A DNA stretch of 64,000 nucleotides from Gleimia hominis (GTDB lineage Bacteria; Actinomycetota; Actinomycetes; Actinomycetales; Actinomycetaceae). The DNA is taken from positions 2,046,001 through 2,110,000 of the forward strand of contig NZ_CP126963.1 of the NCBI RefSeq assembly GCF_002871945.2. Reading direction: 5' to 3'. Every line of letters begins with the position of its first letter. Position 1 is the first letter of the stretch. Below, piece by piece: positions 26,946 through 35,216 of this stretch. The notes below the pieces were generated by a model. The model ran no database searches and was not told the DNA's origin. It saw only the letters and a list, made by a program, of their open reading frames with translations. Both the position numbers and the translations under genes were made by a program.

Positions 26946-27416
26946 ATGACTAATGTAACTACGAACCATAATTCAGAACTCCCAGCTGGACTAGTTGTTC
27001 CGGCGGCGCTAACGGTAACAACGGTGGCTGCGAGTTCCTTGCGCGCAGGTACCCTCATTGGGTTGGGTCCGCATCTGTGGATAGAAAGAGGACTCACGTG
27101 GCCCTTTATGGTGCTGCTAATGCACATCTTCGGCGCGCTTTTTACCGTTGCCGCGGCTGTTGTACATTCCCGCACGGGACTGCTTATAGCAGTGTTGTAC
27201 ACCGGGTACTCGACAGTCATGCTGGGGCTCGACGCACCGACGTCACTGTTGCAAATTTTAGTTTGGACAGTTGGGGGCCTCACATTGCTCCTCGTGCTTA
27301 GCTCCGCTATCTGTGTCAAGGATCCAAATCAGCATGCTCAATTGTCTCGAAACCTACTAGTAGGTGCTGTGCTGCTCGTCATCGGCGTCGCACTCACGGT
27401 CCTATTGCACCATTAG
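26946..27416 (+). CDS. Small four-helix membrane protein, candidate immunity or accessory factor
   Basis: 156 residues with four hydrophobic segments (about 15-35, 47-72, 78-98 and 130-154) and no recognised domain. ATG 26946 follows AAGGAGAATCC, 10 bp after sagD, so it is the last gene of the operon. Terminal small membrane proteins in bacteriocin and cytolysin clusters often give self-protection; SagF of the sag operon is likewise an unassigned membrane protein. The iterated GGTACC motif reappears at about 27047, so it may lie at the cluster boundary. Confidence 0.65.
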   Translation: MTNVTTNHNSELPAGLVVPAALTVTTVAASSLRAGTLIGLGPHLWIERGLTWPFMVLLMHIFGALFTVAAAVVHSRTGLLIAVLYTGYSTVMLGLDAPTSLLQILVWTVGGLTLLLVLSSAICVKDPNQHAQLSRNLLVGAVLLVIGVALTVLLHH

Positions 27417-27530
27417 ACTTCCAATTTTAGATGTTGAGGAGAATCAACCTTACTCTTTGTGTTTTGGCCGAACAATGTATTTGAAGGCGGCAACTGCAAA
27501 CTCGTGTGGAAAGCATATATCCTAGGGGGC

Positions 27531-28978
27531 GTGACTATATCGCTATATGACACGAAAACCCGCCGTCTGCAAGAGCTGCACCCGATTCGTGAAGGTGAGC
27601 TTAGCATTTACCTGTGTGGCGCCACGGTGCAGGGGAGTCCGCATATTGGCCACTTGCGTTCCGCAGTAGCGTTCGACACGTTAATCCGGTGGGCCCGTCG
27701 TTGCGGCATGAAGGTCACGTACGTTCGTAACATAACGGATATCGACGACAAGATTCTGGCGAAGTCCGCTGAAGCTGGGGTACCTTGGTGGGCTTGGGCT
27801 TCTAAGTTCGAACGCGAGTTCGCTCGCGCTTATGACGCTTTGGGTCTGCTCCCCCCACTTTTGAACCGCGAGCCACCGCCCACATTCCGCAGCAAATAGA
27901 ACTTGCCCAGCGCCTCATTGATAGGGGACATGCGTACGAAGATGGGCGTGGGAACGTGTATTTCGATGTGCGTTCCCTGGGGGATTATGGTTCGCTCACC
28001 CACCAGCGTCTTGAGGATCTGCGTTCGACTGAGGATGAATCCCAGCTCGACGCGGGGGTGGAAGCGGGGAAGCGGGACCCCCGTGATTTCGCGCTGTGGA
28101 AAGCCCGGAAAGAAACGGAGCCGCAGACCGCGTCTTGGGAATCACCGTGGGGTTGGGGCAGGCCCGGTTGGCACTTGGAATGCTCCGCAATGTCGCGGCG
28201 GTACCTTGGTGATGAGTTCGATATTCACGGTGGTGGAATCGATTTACGGTTCCCGCACCACGAGAATGAGCAAGCCCAGTCGCATGGCGCGGGTTACCCG
28301 TTCGCACGTCTTTGGGTGCATAACGCGTGGGTGACTATGAAGGGCGAGAAGATGAGTAAGTCCCTCGGCAACTCCCTGGTGGTTAAAGATATTTTGCGTG
28401 AGGTTCCTGCACCTGTTTTACGGTTTGCGCTCGGTACGGTGCATCACCGTTCAACCGTGGAGTATTCGCAGGACACGTTGGATGCTGCTGCGCAGGCGTG
28501 GGATAGGCTTGTTGGTTTCGCCACGCGGGCCTCGGAGGCTGTTGGTGCGGCAACAGACGAGCAAGTTGAGCAGCATCCTGTCCCTCAGGAGTTCGCGCAG
28601 GCGCTGAATGACGACCTCAATGTGGCAGGTGGAATGGCGGTCGTTTGGGACCGTTTGAAAGCGGGCAACCAGGCTTTGACGCAAAGTGGTGAAGCGGCTG
28701 CGGAAACGGTGCAGCAGGCCCTCTTGGATGTGCGCGCCATGATGAGCGTGCTGGGGCTTGACCCGTTGTCGAAGCAGTGGGTATCAGCGGAAAATAGTGG
28801 CGCAGATTCACGTGATGAACGTGCGTTAGACATCTTGGTTACCCACTTGGTTGAAGAACGCGCACGGGCTCGAGCCAAGAAAGACTGGGCAAGTGCTGAC
28901 GCGATTCGCGATCAGTTATCACATGCGGGAATCGTGGTTGAAGATGGGGCTCAAGGCGTGCACTGGCACCTAGCCTAG
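27531..28978 (+). pseudogene. cysS: Cysteinyl-tRNA synthetase interrupted by a -1 frameshift
   Basis: Charges tRNA-Cys. The N-terminal half (GTG 27531 to 27899) has CGATVQGSPHIGHLRS with the HIGH motif and NITDIDDKIL. The remainder (from about 27857, other frame) has RPGWHLECSAMS, GGGIDLRFPHHENE and the KMSKS motif GEKMSKSLGN. The frames join perfectly if the C6 run at 27851-27856 is read as C7 (...GLLPPTFEPRATAHIPQQIE). The whole remaining length is intact. cysS is normally essential, so a sequencing error, slippage or another copy should be considered. MshC is unlikely because the chain is full CysS-like. Confidence 0.88.
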
Positions 28979-29338
28979 GTCTGTGGCTTGTTCCGTGTTC
29001 GTAGCCGGTTTTTGTGTTTCGTGAGGTACTGGGTTTTCGATTACGTGAAAGGCTGGTTCCTCGTACGGGTGAGCTCTGCGTAACGCTTCGATTACTCGTG
29101 TCCGTATTTTTCGGTTAAAGGTTAGTTCAACCCGGTTTTCTTCCACGCGTTCCAACCGATCTAAGTACCCCACTGTTGGGTGTGCGCCCCGTAGTGGGCG
29201 GAACTGGCCGGTGCCGGCGGTGATGAAGGCGCATTCACTATAGTCACCCACGCTTCCCGCTCCGGCGTCGAACAGGGTACGCAGAACCTCATGCGTGTTT
29301 TCTTTGGGAACGTAAAAAACTAAAACATCCAAAAACAC
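28970..29338 (-). CDS. Stand-alone NIF3/YqfO middle-domain (PII/CutA-like) protein
   Basis: 122 residues resembling the PII-like insert domain of NIF3-family proteins: DVLVFYVPKENTHEVLRTLF, GAGSVGDYSECAF, GTGQFRPLRGAHPTVG, VEENRVELTF, and the closing RRAHPYEEPAFHVIE. The dinuclear-metal NIF3 halves are missing, as in known short relatives. Biochemical role unknown. GTG 29338 is the only good start. Its 3' end overlaps the convergent cysS end by 9 bp. Confidence 0.8.
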   Translation of the reverse strand: MFLDVLVFYVPKENTHEVLRTLFDAGAGSVGDYSECAFITAGTGQFRPLRGAHPTVGYLDRLERVEENRVELTFNRKIRTRVIEALRRAHPYEEPAFHVIENPVPHETQKPATNTEQATDLG

Positions 29339-29663
29339 CCTAAATACCCCCGTTAAAGTTGGCTAGCTTGTCCAAATTGTAGGAAATGTTGGCTCGAGAA
29401 AACGGTGTTTTAAGGGTGGGGAAGGCGTTTTGGCACCGAATGACGTGGATCTATTGCGGGTGAAAATCGATGTTGATATGTTGGTAATCACATTTCGCTA
29501 AAACGCGAGTGACTGCTGGCGTTACAGAGCAAAGTGGCTAGAACGTTTTTAAGCTCCATAGGGAACCCGAAGTAAGGGTCTTATTGCAGTATTCATACTC
29601 GAATAAAAACCGGGTGAAAACACTCAAAATATGTAAGTCGCAAAATAATTTCAAGGAAGAATC
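29339..29663. other. AT-rich intergenic region without recognisable gene
   Basis: About 325 bp between two outward-facing genes. It is clearly richer in A/T than its surroundings and lacks the iterated GGTACC motif. It presumably holds the promoter of the secreted-peptide cassette; I found no convincing hairpin or open frame. Confidence 0.5.
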
Positions 29664-29992
29664 ATGAAAACCAAAGGAAGCGTTTTTTAACAGTCACTGC
29701 TGCACTTTTGAGTGCTGCAGTGTCACTGACGGTAGGAGGTGTGGCGTCATCTGCGTCAACCACAAATCTGTCCCAAGCCGACAATGCGTAGATTGCGGTG
29801 CCGGGGGCGCAGTATTGGAAGTGGATTAAAGCAGCTGGGGGAGTTATGACCGTTGCTGAGGCGATAAATGACTATTTGAAATCAGAAGCGGAAGACGTGT
29901 TTATAAAAGTTGTTGGTAAAGAACTGGGTGAGTTTTTAAAGAAGGTGTTCGCGGTTGAGGATGTATATGAGAGCTGTTTCAAAGAGGAATGA
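29664..29992 (+). pseudogene. Decayed small secreted protein gene (frameshift plus amber stop)
   Basis: ATG 29664 follows AAGGAAGAATC. As written, it stops after eight codons, but reading the T6 run at 29683-29688 as T7 yields a textbook signal peptide (MKTKGSVFLTVTAALLSAAV, then VGGVASSAS). A TAG at 29789 interrupts, then the same frame continues to 29992 with GAQYWKWIKAAGGVM and a helical segment VFIKVVGKELGEFLKKVF. The mature part would be about 65 residues, with amphipathic helices. It resembles a bacteriocin-like or surface peptide paired with the next gene, but I recognise no family. GTG 29798 could give a 64-residue remnant. Confidence 0.6.
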
Positions 29993-30011
29993 TTACGAGG
30001 AATGGTGAACC

Positions 30012-30233
30012 ATGGGGAAGAAAATAGGTATCGTTATTGCTTGCGGTGCGTTCGGCGGTTTGACTTATGCCATTGAAGCTGGTCTCGGAATTGATCTCCA
30101 TCCCACGACATCAAATGGTCTTCTGGATGACCATTTCTCGTTAACGGGATTCGCCATCTGGGTGGGGGTTGGTTTAGCGGTTGGAATTGTGGGGATCATA
30201 ATCAAGGAGTTCAAAAATCGTAAGGATCACTAA
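30012..30233 (+). CDS. Small two-helix membrane protein
   Basis: 73 residues with two hydrophobic helices (about 4-27 and 46-66) and a basic C-terminal tail KEFKNRKDH. No family recognised. It starts 20 bp after the decayed secreted-peptide gene, with GAGGAATGG upstream, so the two probably formed an operon. An immunity or membrane-partner role for the peptide is a guess based on size and position. Confidence 0.6.
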   Translation: MGKKIGIVIACGAFGGLTYAIEAGLGIDLHPTTSNGLLDDHFSLTGFAIWVGVGLAVGIVGIIIKEFKNRKDH

Positions 30234-30244
30234 CTAAATTATAG

Positions 30245-30295
30245 GTACCCCCGTGGAAGGTGAACTGTTTGATCAGTGAAGATCCACGGGGGTAC
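30245..30295. terminator. Bidirectional hairpin built from two copies of the iterated motif
   Basis: A perfect 13-bp stem, GTACCCCCGTGGA (30245-30257) against TCCACGGGGGTAC (30283-30295), with a 25-base loop whose ACTG/CAGT can extend the structure. It lies between the convergent two-helix protein gene and fumC, the right place for a shared terminator, although T-runs are short. Confidence 0.6.
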
Positions 30296-30311
30296 GTAAA
30301 TGGTTTACGCG

Positions 30312-31715
30312 TTAGTCAGCCGCCGATGGGTGGGTCATGTCCGCCGGCACAACCCACTTGTCAAACTCCTCATCAGTCAAGAACCCAAGCTCTAACGCAG
30401 ACTCACGCAGAGAAATTCCTTTCTTATGCGCGTTCTTTGCGATCTGCGACGCTTTATCGTAACCAATGTGGCGGTTAAGTGCGGTCACCTGCATCAGGTT
30501 GATCTCCAGGTTATGGTCAATCTTCTGCCGGTTAGGTTCAATCCCAACAGCGCAATGATCGTTAAACGACACGCACGTGTCCGCAAGTAGCTCAATAGAC
30601 TCAAGTACCGCCCATGCCATAACTGGCTTAAACACGTTCAACTGGAAGTTACCTTGTGAACCCGCGAACCCTACGGTCGCGTCGTTACCGAAAACTTTCG
30701 CCGCTACCATGGTCATCGCTTCACATTGAGTGGGGTTCACTTTGCCCGGCATAATAGAAGAACCCGGCTCGTTCTCTGGAATATTCAGCTCGCCAAAACC
30801 ATTCCGAGGCCCCGACGCGTACCAGCGCACATCATTCGCGATCTTCATCAGAGCATCCGCCATAACACGCAGTGCCCCAGACAAGTGGACTAGTGCATCG
30901 TGAGCTGACAGAGAAGCAAACAAATTATCAGCCTGCTTAAACTCAATCCCCGTTTCCGCAGATATCTTCTTCGCACACAACGCACCGAAATCCGGGTGAG
31001 CGTTCAGCCCAGTACCTACCGCGGTACCACCGATTGCAAGCTCGCGGACCCCTTCCTCAGCATCTTTAACGCACTTAATCGCAAAGTCGATCTGCGCGAC
31101 CCAACCAGAAATAACCTGACCCAATGTAATAGGTGTCGCGTCCTGCAGGTGAGTGCGACCAACCATCACCACATCCGCATACTCCTCTGATTTCTTCGCC
31201 AACGTGTCCCGCAGTTTCTGCACTGAACCGTAGAAATGACGGTTAAGCTCTGACACAACCGCAATATGCATCGCAGTGGGGAACGTGTCGTTTGAAGACT
31301 GTCCGCGGTTAACATGGTCATTCGGGTGAACGGGCGACTTAGTTCCCATCTGCCCACCAGCAAGTTCAATAGCACGGTTAGAAATGACCTCATTCGAGTT
31401 CATATTAGACTGCGTACCGGAACCCGTCTGGAATACGACCAGTGGGAAATCTGCGTCGAGCTTACCTTCAATAACTTCATCAGCAGCCTGCGCAATCAGG
31501 TCCGCCACATCTTGTGGCAGTTCACCCAACTGTGCGTTCGCAAGTGCCGCGCTTTTCTTAAGTACCCCCAGCGCGCGGATCATGGGGCGGTTCCACACGA
31601 AAGTGGACCGTCCAATGTCGAAGTTATGCAAACTACGTTCCGTTTGCGCACCCCAGTGGTGTTCAGCCGGAACCTCGATCTTGCCCATAGAATCGGACTC
31701 AGTGCGAGTAGTCAC
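30312..31715 (-). CDS. fumC: Class II fumarate hydratase
   Basis: Interconverts fumarate and malate. 467 residues with the superfamily signature [55 protein letters not shown], and [19 protein letters not shown] 31715 is preceded by AGGAG. It is single-gene by context, flanked by divergent rlmB. With pckG and gdhA nearby in the window it fits amino-acid and C4-acid metabolism. Confidence 0.96.
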   Translation of the reverse strand: MTTRTESDSMGKIEVPAEHHWGAQTERSLHNFDIGRSTFVWNRPMIRALGVLKKSAALANAQLGELPQDVADLIAQAADEVIEGKLDADFPLVVFQTGSGTQSNMNSNEVISNRAIELAGGQMGTKSPVHPNDHVNRGQSSNDTFPTAMHIAVVSELNRHFYGSVQKLRDTLAKKSEEYADVVMVGRTHLQDATPITLGQVISGWVAQIDFAIKCVKDAEEGVRELAIGGTAVGTGLNAHPDFGALCAKKISAETGIEFKQADNLFASLSAHDALVHLSGALRVMADALMKIANDVRWYASGPRNGFGELNIPENEPGSSIMPGKVNPTQCEAMTMVAAKVFGNDATVGFAGSQGNFQLNVFKPVMAWAVLESIELLADTCVSFNDHCAVGIEPNRQKIDHNLEINLMQVTALNRHIGYDKASQIAKNAHKKGISLRESALELGFLTDEEFDKWVVPADMTHPSAAD

Positions 31716-32032
31716 AATCAGCTCCTAAGAAATTGTGTTTAATACCATTTCCAAGGTTAGCCCAGGCGCAGCAGCCAATGCGGGTAAAAAGTCTGATACC
31801 AGGTACCCTCAAGCACTTTCACTCACCTCGTTATCGGCAGCACAGTAATGACCGTCACGGTACGGGCCAGTGTAAACCCAGATCTTACGGGTTAAAGTTC
31901 CGCATGGTGAACTCGCAACTGAGGTGCCGGTAAACTGTGAACCAGTGTTGATTAGCGCGGGGGTACTTACGTGGTTTGGCCCGTACGCCCGTGGCAAACG
32001 GTGTGGCGGATGCGCTACCGGAAAGGGAAGTC
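31716..32032. other. Divergent intergenic region between fumC and rlmB
   Basis: About 317 bp that must contain both promoters. It holds one GGTACC copy and one GGGTACTT copy. A 62-codon minus-strand frame (31809-31997) is open, but I recognise nothing in it and do not call it. Confidence 0.4.
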
Positions 32033-33016
32033 ATGGCAGCAAAAGGAGCGCGTAAAGGCGCTGGGGGGAAGGGCTCAAACAGGCGTGCGAGGAAAGGAAC
32101 GGGAGGCCATTCCCGCCGCGGCCTGCGAGGTAAGGGGCCTACACCAAAAGCGGAAGACCGCGTGTACCACCCCGCGCACCAGCGCAAACTCCAGCGGGAA
32201 CAAGAAGAAGCGAAACAGGCTCAGCGGGAAGCTTACCGCAACCGCACGTCCATTAAGATCACGCCGGGAAATGAACTTATAGTTGGGCGCAACCCGGTTT
32301 TTGAGGCCGTGGATGCAGGTATTGGGATTACCCGCGTATTCGTAGCATCCGGGATGAACGATGAGCGGGTCATGTCCGTGGTTCGAGCCGCCACCGCGCA
32401 GGGAGCTCCCGTTGTCGAGGTGACGAAACGGGACCTCGAGAACGCGTCTGGCCAGCCAGCCCACCAGGGAGTGGGAGTTGAAGCTGAGGAATACAGTTAC
32501 TGCACTGCGCAAGACCTACTGGATCGGGCGGATCGAAAGGGGGTACCTGCGTTAATTATGGCTCTGGACCAGGTGACGGATCCGCACAACCTCGGGGCAG
32601 TGCTACGCTCCGGTGGGGCGTTCGGAGCGACGGGGGTACTTACGACCGTGCGGCGATCCGCAGCAGTCAACGCCACCGTGTGGAAAGTGTCAGCCGGCGC
32701 GGTCGCACGCGTCCCCGTGGCACGTGAAACAAATCTAGTGAATGCTCTAAAAGAACTGAAAACCGCCGGCTGCTTTGTGGTTGGGCTCGATGGGAACGCG
32801 GACCTACCGATTGGTGAGCTGGATCTGGCAACCCAGCCGCTGGTGCTAGTAACGGGTGCGGAAGGGCGCGGCCTATCCCGCCTGGTGCGCGAAACCTGCG
32901 ACCAAATCGTATCCATTCCTATCGCGTCCGCAGTCGAATCCCTCAACGCAGCCGTAGCTACAGGGATCACCCTGTACGAGGTAGCTCGCAAACGCCGCAC
33001 AGCCCAAACAGCGTAG
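32033..33016 (+). CDS. rlmB: 23S rRNA 2'-O-ribose methyltransferase of the TrmH/SpoU family
   Basis: Methylates the ribose of a conserved 23S guanosine (G2251 type). A basic, glycine/arginine-rich N-terminus (about 60 residues) precedes the substrate-binding domain (ELIVGRNPVFEAVDAG) and the SPOUT domain with ALDQVTDPHNLGAVLRSGGAFG, LVTGAEGRGLSRL, and PIASAVESLNAAVATGITLYE. I chose ATG 32033 with GAAAGGGAAG upstream; the frame opens at 31976. In many actinobacteria this gene directly follows cysS; here 3 kb separate them. Confidence 0.93.
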   Translation: MAAKGARKGAGGKGSNRRARKGTGGHSRRGLRGKGPTPKAEDRVYHPAHQRKLQREQEEAKQAQREAYRNRTSIKITPGNELIVGRNPVFEAVDAGIGITRVFVASGMNDERVMSVVRAATAQGAPVVEVTKRDLENASGQPAHQGVGVEAEEYSYCTAQDLLDRADRKGVPALIMALDQVTDPHNLGAVLRSGGAFGATGVLTTVRRSAAVNATVWKVSAGAVARVPVARETNLVNALKELKTAGCFVVGLDGNADLPIGELDLATQPLVLVTGAEGRGLSRLVRETCDQIVSIPIASAVESLNAAVATGITLYEVARKRRTAQTA

Positions 33017-33100
33017 GTACCCTCAACGGAAAACAGCTGCAAGTACCTCAGGAGAATCCCTAGTACCTAAGGGGAAAACAGCCTTAAGTACCCCCGGAGG
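33009..33100 (+). repeat. Cluster of iterated-motif copies after rlmB
   Basis: Four GTACC-type copies stand within about 90 bp (GGTACCCTC, AAGTACCTC, TAGTACCTAAG, AAGTACCCCC), with GGAAAACAGC repeated before two of them. There is no coding potential. The rest of the gap to putP holds the putP ribosome site AAGGAGG. Confidence 0.6.
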
Positions 33101-33290
33101 GCAGAACGGGACCAAGAAAGGCAGAACAGGTCTTCGGAGGAAAATAGGGTCGGAGGGTAATGGAAACCCGGGTGCGGGAAATAACAAGTGCGTAACAATG
33201 TTCGACCTTAAGTATGTTGACGTCAAGATTCTGGTACGTTGAACTAACCGAGCAACGATGCCTAAAGATAGAGAATTGCAAGGAGGCGCT

Positions 33291-34778
33291 GTGAATATCA
33301 GCAACTACCAAGCCATAGCGATGATCATTTATTTCGTTGTCATGATCATGCTGGGCTTGTTTGCATACAACCGGACAAATGATCTTGACGACTACATGCT
33401 GGGTGGACGTACCTTAAACCCGTTCGTAGCGGCGCTCTCAGCCGGGGCGTCAGATATGTCCGGCTGGCTCCTAATGGGACTACCTGGCGCAATCTACTTA
33501 AACGGATTCATTGACGCCTGGATGGCAGTGGGCCTAACGGTGGGGACTTGGCTGAACTGGAAGTTCGTGGCCCCACGGCTGCGTGCCTACACGGAAGTTT
33601 CTTCCAACTCGATCACAGTGCCCTCCTTCTTGCACTCGCGCCTGCGCGATAAGTCGAATATTATCCGCGTGGTCTCGGGCGTAATCATCATGGTCTTCTT
33701 CACGTTCTACGTGTCGAGCGGCATGGTTGCTGGCGGAACATTCTTCGAAGCATCTTTCGGCATGAACTACCACGTCGGCATGATCATAGTGTCCGCCATC
33801 GTAGTTCTCTACACGCTGATCGGTGGGTTCCTCGCAGTGTCGTGGACGGACGTAGTGCAGGGCCTGATGATGGTTACCGCACTGGTCGCGATTCCCGTGG
33901 TTGCACTCTGGCACCTCGGTGGTTTCTCTGAAATGTTCAGCGCTGTGCAACAACTCGACCCCACGATGCTGCGTTTCACTGGCGATGGCAGCCGCGCCGC
34001 CGTCATCACCATTATTGGTGGTATCGCCTGGGGGCTGGGGTACTTCGGGCAGCCGCACATTATCGTGAGGTTCATGGCGCTGCGCAGTGCTCGCGAAGCT
34101 AAAAGCGCCCGCCGCGTGGGCATAACCTGGTTGTTACTGGCGTTCTTAGGGGCCACGTTCACCGCCCTTTGTGGTGCTGCAATCTACCAGCACGACACCG
34201 GTAAACTCCCGAACGCAGAAGGTATTTTCATCACCATGGGGCAACTGCTGTTCCACCCCCTGATCGCTGGTTTCATGCTCGCAGCTATTCTGGCGGCAAT
34301 CATGTCGACGATTTCTGCGCAGCTGCTGGTGACGTCCTCCGCCATCGTTGAGGACCTGTACAAGGCGTTTACCAAACGGAAACTCTCGAGTAACGACGGG
34401 GTACTACTCGGCCGAATCGCGGTTGCTGGGGTTTCCATCTTGGCGGCATTGCTCGCATGGCCCAGGTCAGACACGATTTTGGGGCTGGTCGCGTTCGCGT
34501 GGGCCGGTTTCGGTTCTTCGTTCGGCCCCACCATCATCCTGTCACTGTACTGGAGGCGATTCACCGCTAAAGGCGCCATTGCCGGCATGGTCACGGGTGC
34601 CATCATCGTAGGCGTGTGGGGTAATATTTCCGGCGGCATCTTCGATGTTTATGAGATCGTCCCCGGCTTCCTCGGCAACCTACTGGTAGCTTGGGCAGTT
34701 TCGAAGGCCACTTACAAACCGAACGAGCAGATCGACAAGGAGTTTGACGAGCACCTCGAAGCTCTCGACGCCAGCTAA
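33291..34778 (+). CDS. putP: Sodium/proline symporter
   Basis: Na+-coupled proline importer of the SSS family in the cytoplasmic membrane, with about 13 helices over 495 residues. Typical stretches are NDLDDYMLGGRTLNPFVAAL followed by SAGASDMSGWLLMGLPGAIY, VSSGMVAGGTFFE, and GYFGQPHIIVRFMALRS. GTG 33291 follows AAGGAGG with good spacing; the frame is open from 33258. It is paired with putA downstream, so proline is taken up and oxidised. Confidence 0.94.
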   Translation: MNISNYQAIAMIIYFVVMIMLGLFAYNRTNDLDDYMLGGRTLNPFVAALSAGASDMSGWLLMGLPGAIYLNGFIDAWMAVGLTVGTWLNWKFVAPRLRAYTEVSSNSITVPSFLHSRLRDKSNIIRVVSGVIIMVFFTFYVSSGMVAGGTFFEASFGMNYHVGMIIVSAIVVLYTLIGGFLAVSWTDVVQGLMMVTALVAIPVVALWHLGGFSEMFSAVQQLDPTMLRFTGDGSRAAVITIIGGIAWGLGYFGQPHIIVRFMALRSAREAKSARRVGITWLLLAFLGATFTALCGAAIYQHDTGKLPNAEGIFITMGQLLFHPLIAGFMLAAILAAIMSTISAQLLVTSSAIVEDLYKAFTKRKLSSNDGVLLGRIAVAGVSILAALLAWPRSDTILGLVAFAWAGFGSSFGPTIILSLYWRRFTAKGAIAGMVTGAIIVGVWGNISGGIFDVYEIVPGFLGNLLVAWAVSKATYKPNEQIDKEFDEHLEALDAS

Positions 34779-34876
34779 CCATTCTGTGCGTAGCGCACAC
34801 TACGTAAGCACACACTAAGTTGTGGGCGAAGTATTTTACTTTCGCGGTTACTGTGCAGCTACAGTTTTTCGTTCGC

Positions 34877-34904
34877 GTCCCTCAGGAATTATTTCTTGAG
34901 GGAC
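34877..34904. promoter_or_regulatory. 12-bp hairpin between putP and putA
   Basis: GTCCCTCAGGAA / TTCTTGAGGGAC pair over 12 positions (one G-U) around a TTAT loop. No T-run follows on either strand, so an RNA-processing, attenuation or protein-binding role is as likely as termination. Confidence 0.45.
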
Positions 34905-35072
34905 TGGCCGCGAACGGGGCCGTAAACACGCACGTCTATGCGGCGGGGGTACCTGTTGTTTCCCGGGCTTGGGCTTACCGGTTCCCAGGAGTAGACCGGC
35001 TGGCGCCCGCGGGGGCCTTACCGGTTCCCGGGCTGGTACCTGCTGGTTGACTTCAAAAATGAGTGAGCTATT

Positions 35073-35112
35073 GTGCCTTAGGTTTGTTGAGTAAAGCTGG
35101 GACTTAGGGCAC
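35073..35112. promoter_or_regulatory. Inverted repeat upstream of putA, candidate operator
   Basis: GTGCCTTAGG (35073-35082) and CTTAGGGCAC (35103-35112) are imperfect inverted copies (8 of 10) separated by 20 bp and about 105 bp before the putA start. They could bind a proline-responsive regulator. The remainder of the 34.8-35.2 kb gap contains two GGTACC sites, a repeated TTACCGGTTCCC, and a 76-codon frame I do not trust. Confidence 0.35.
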
Positions 35113-35216
35113 TAAAAACGCGTGTAGGCAGTACACTGAGAGATATCTGAGCGACCGGGAAAGCAACAAATTGGCAATCCTAGTGCAACACACATATGAA
35201 ATTAAGAAGGGGAGTT

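Noticed and set aside
27531-28978. Mycothiol ligase MshC instead of CysS
   Set aside because: The repaired chain has full CysS length and motifs and sits in the usual cysS-rlmB order.
31809-31997. 62-codon minus-strand frame upstream of rlmB
   Set aside because: No ribosome site or family; lies in the divergent promoter region.
34820-35050. 76-codon open frame between putP and putA
   Set aside because: Contains a strong hairpin, a repeated TTACCGGTTCCC and two motif copies; no ribosome site or family.
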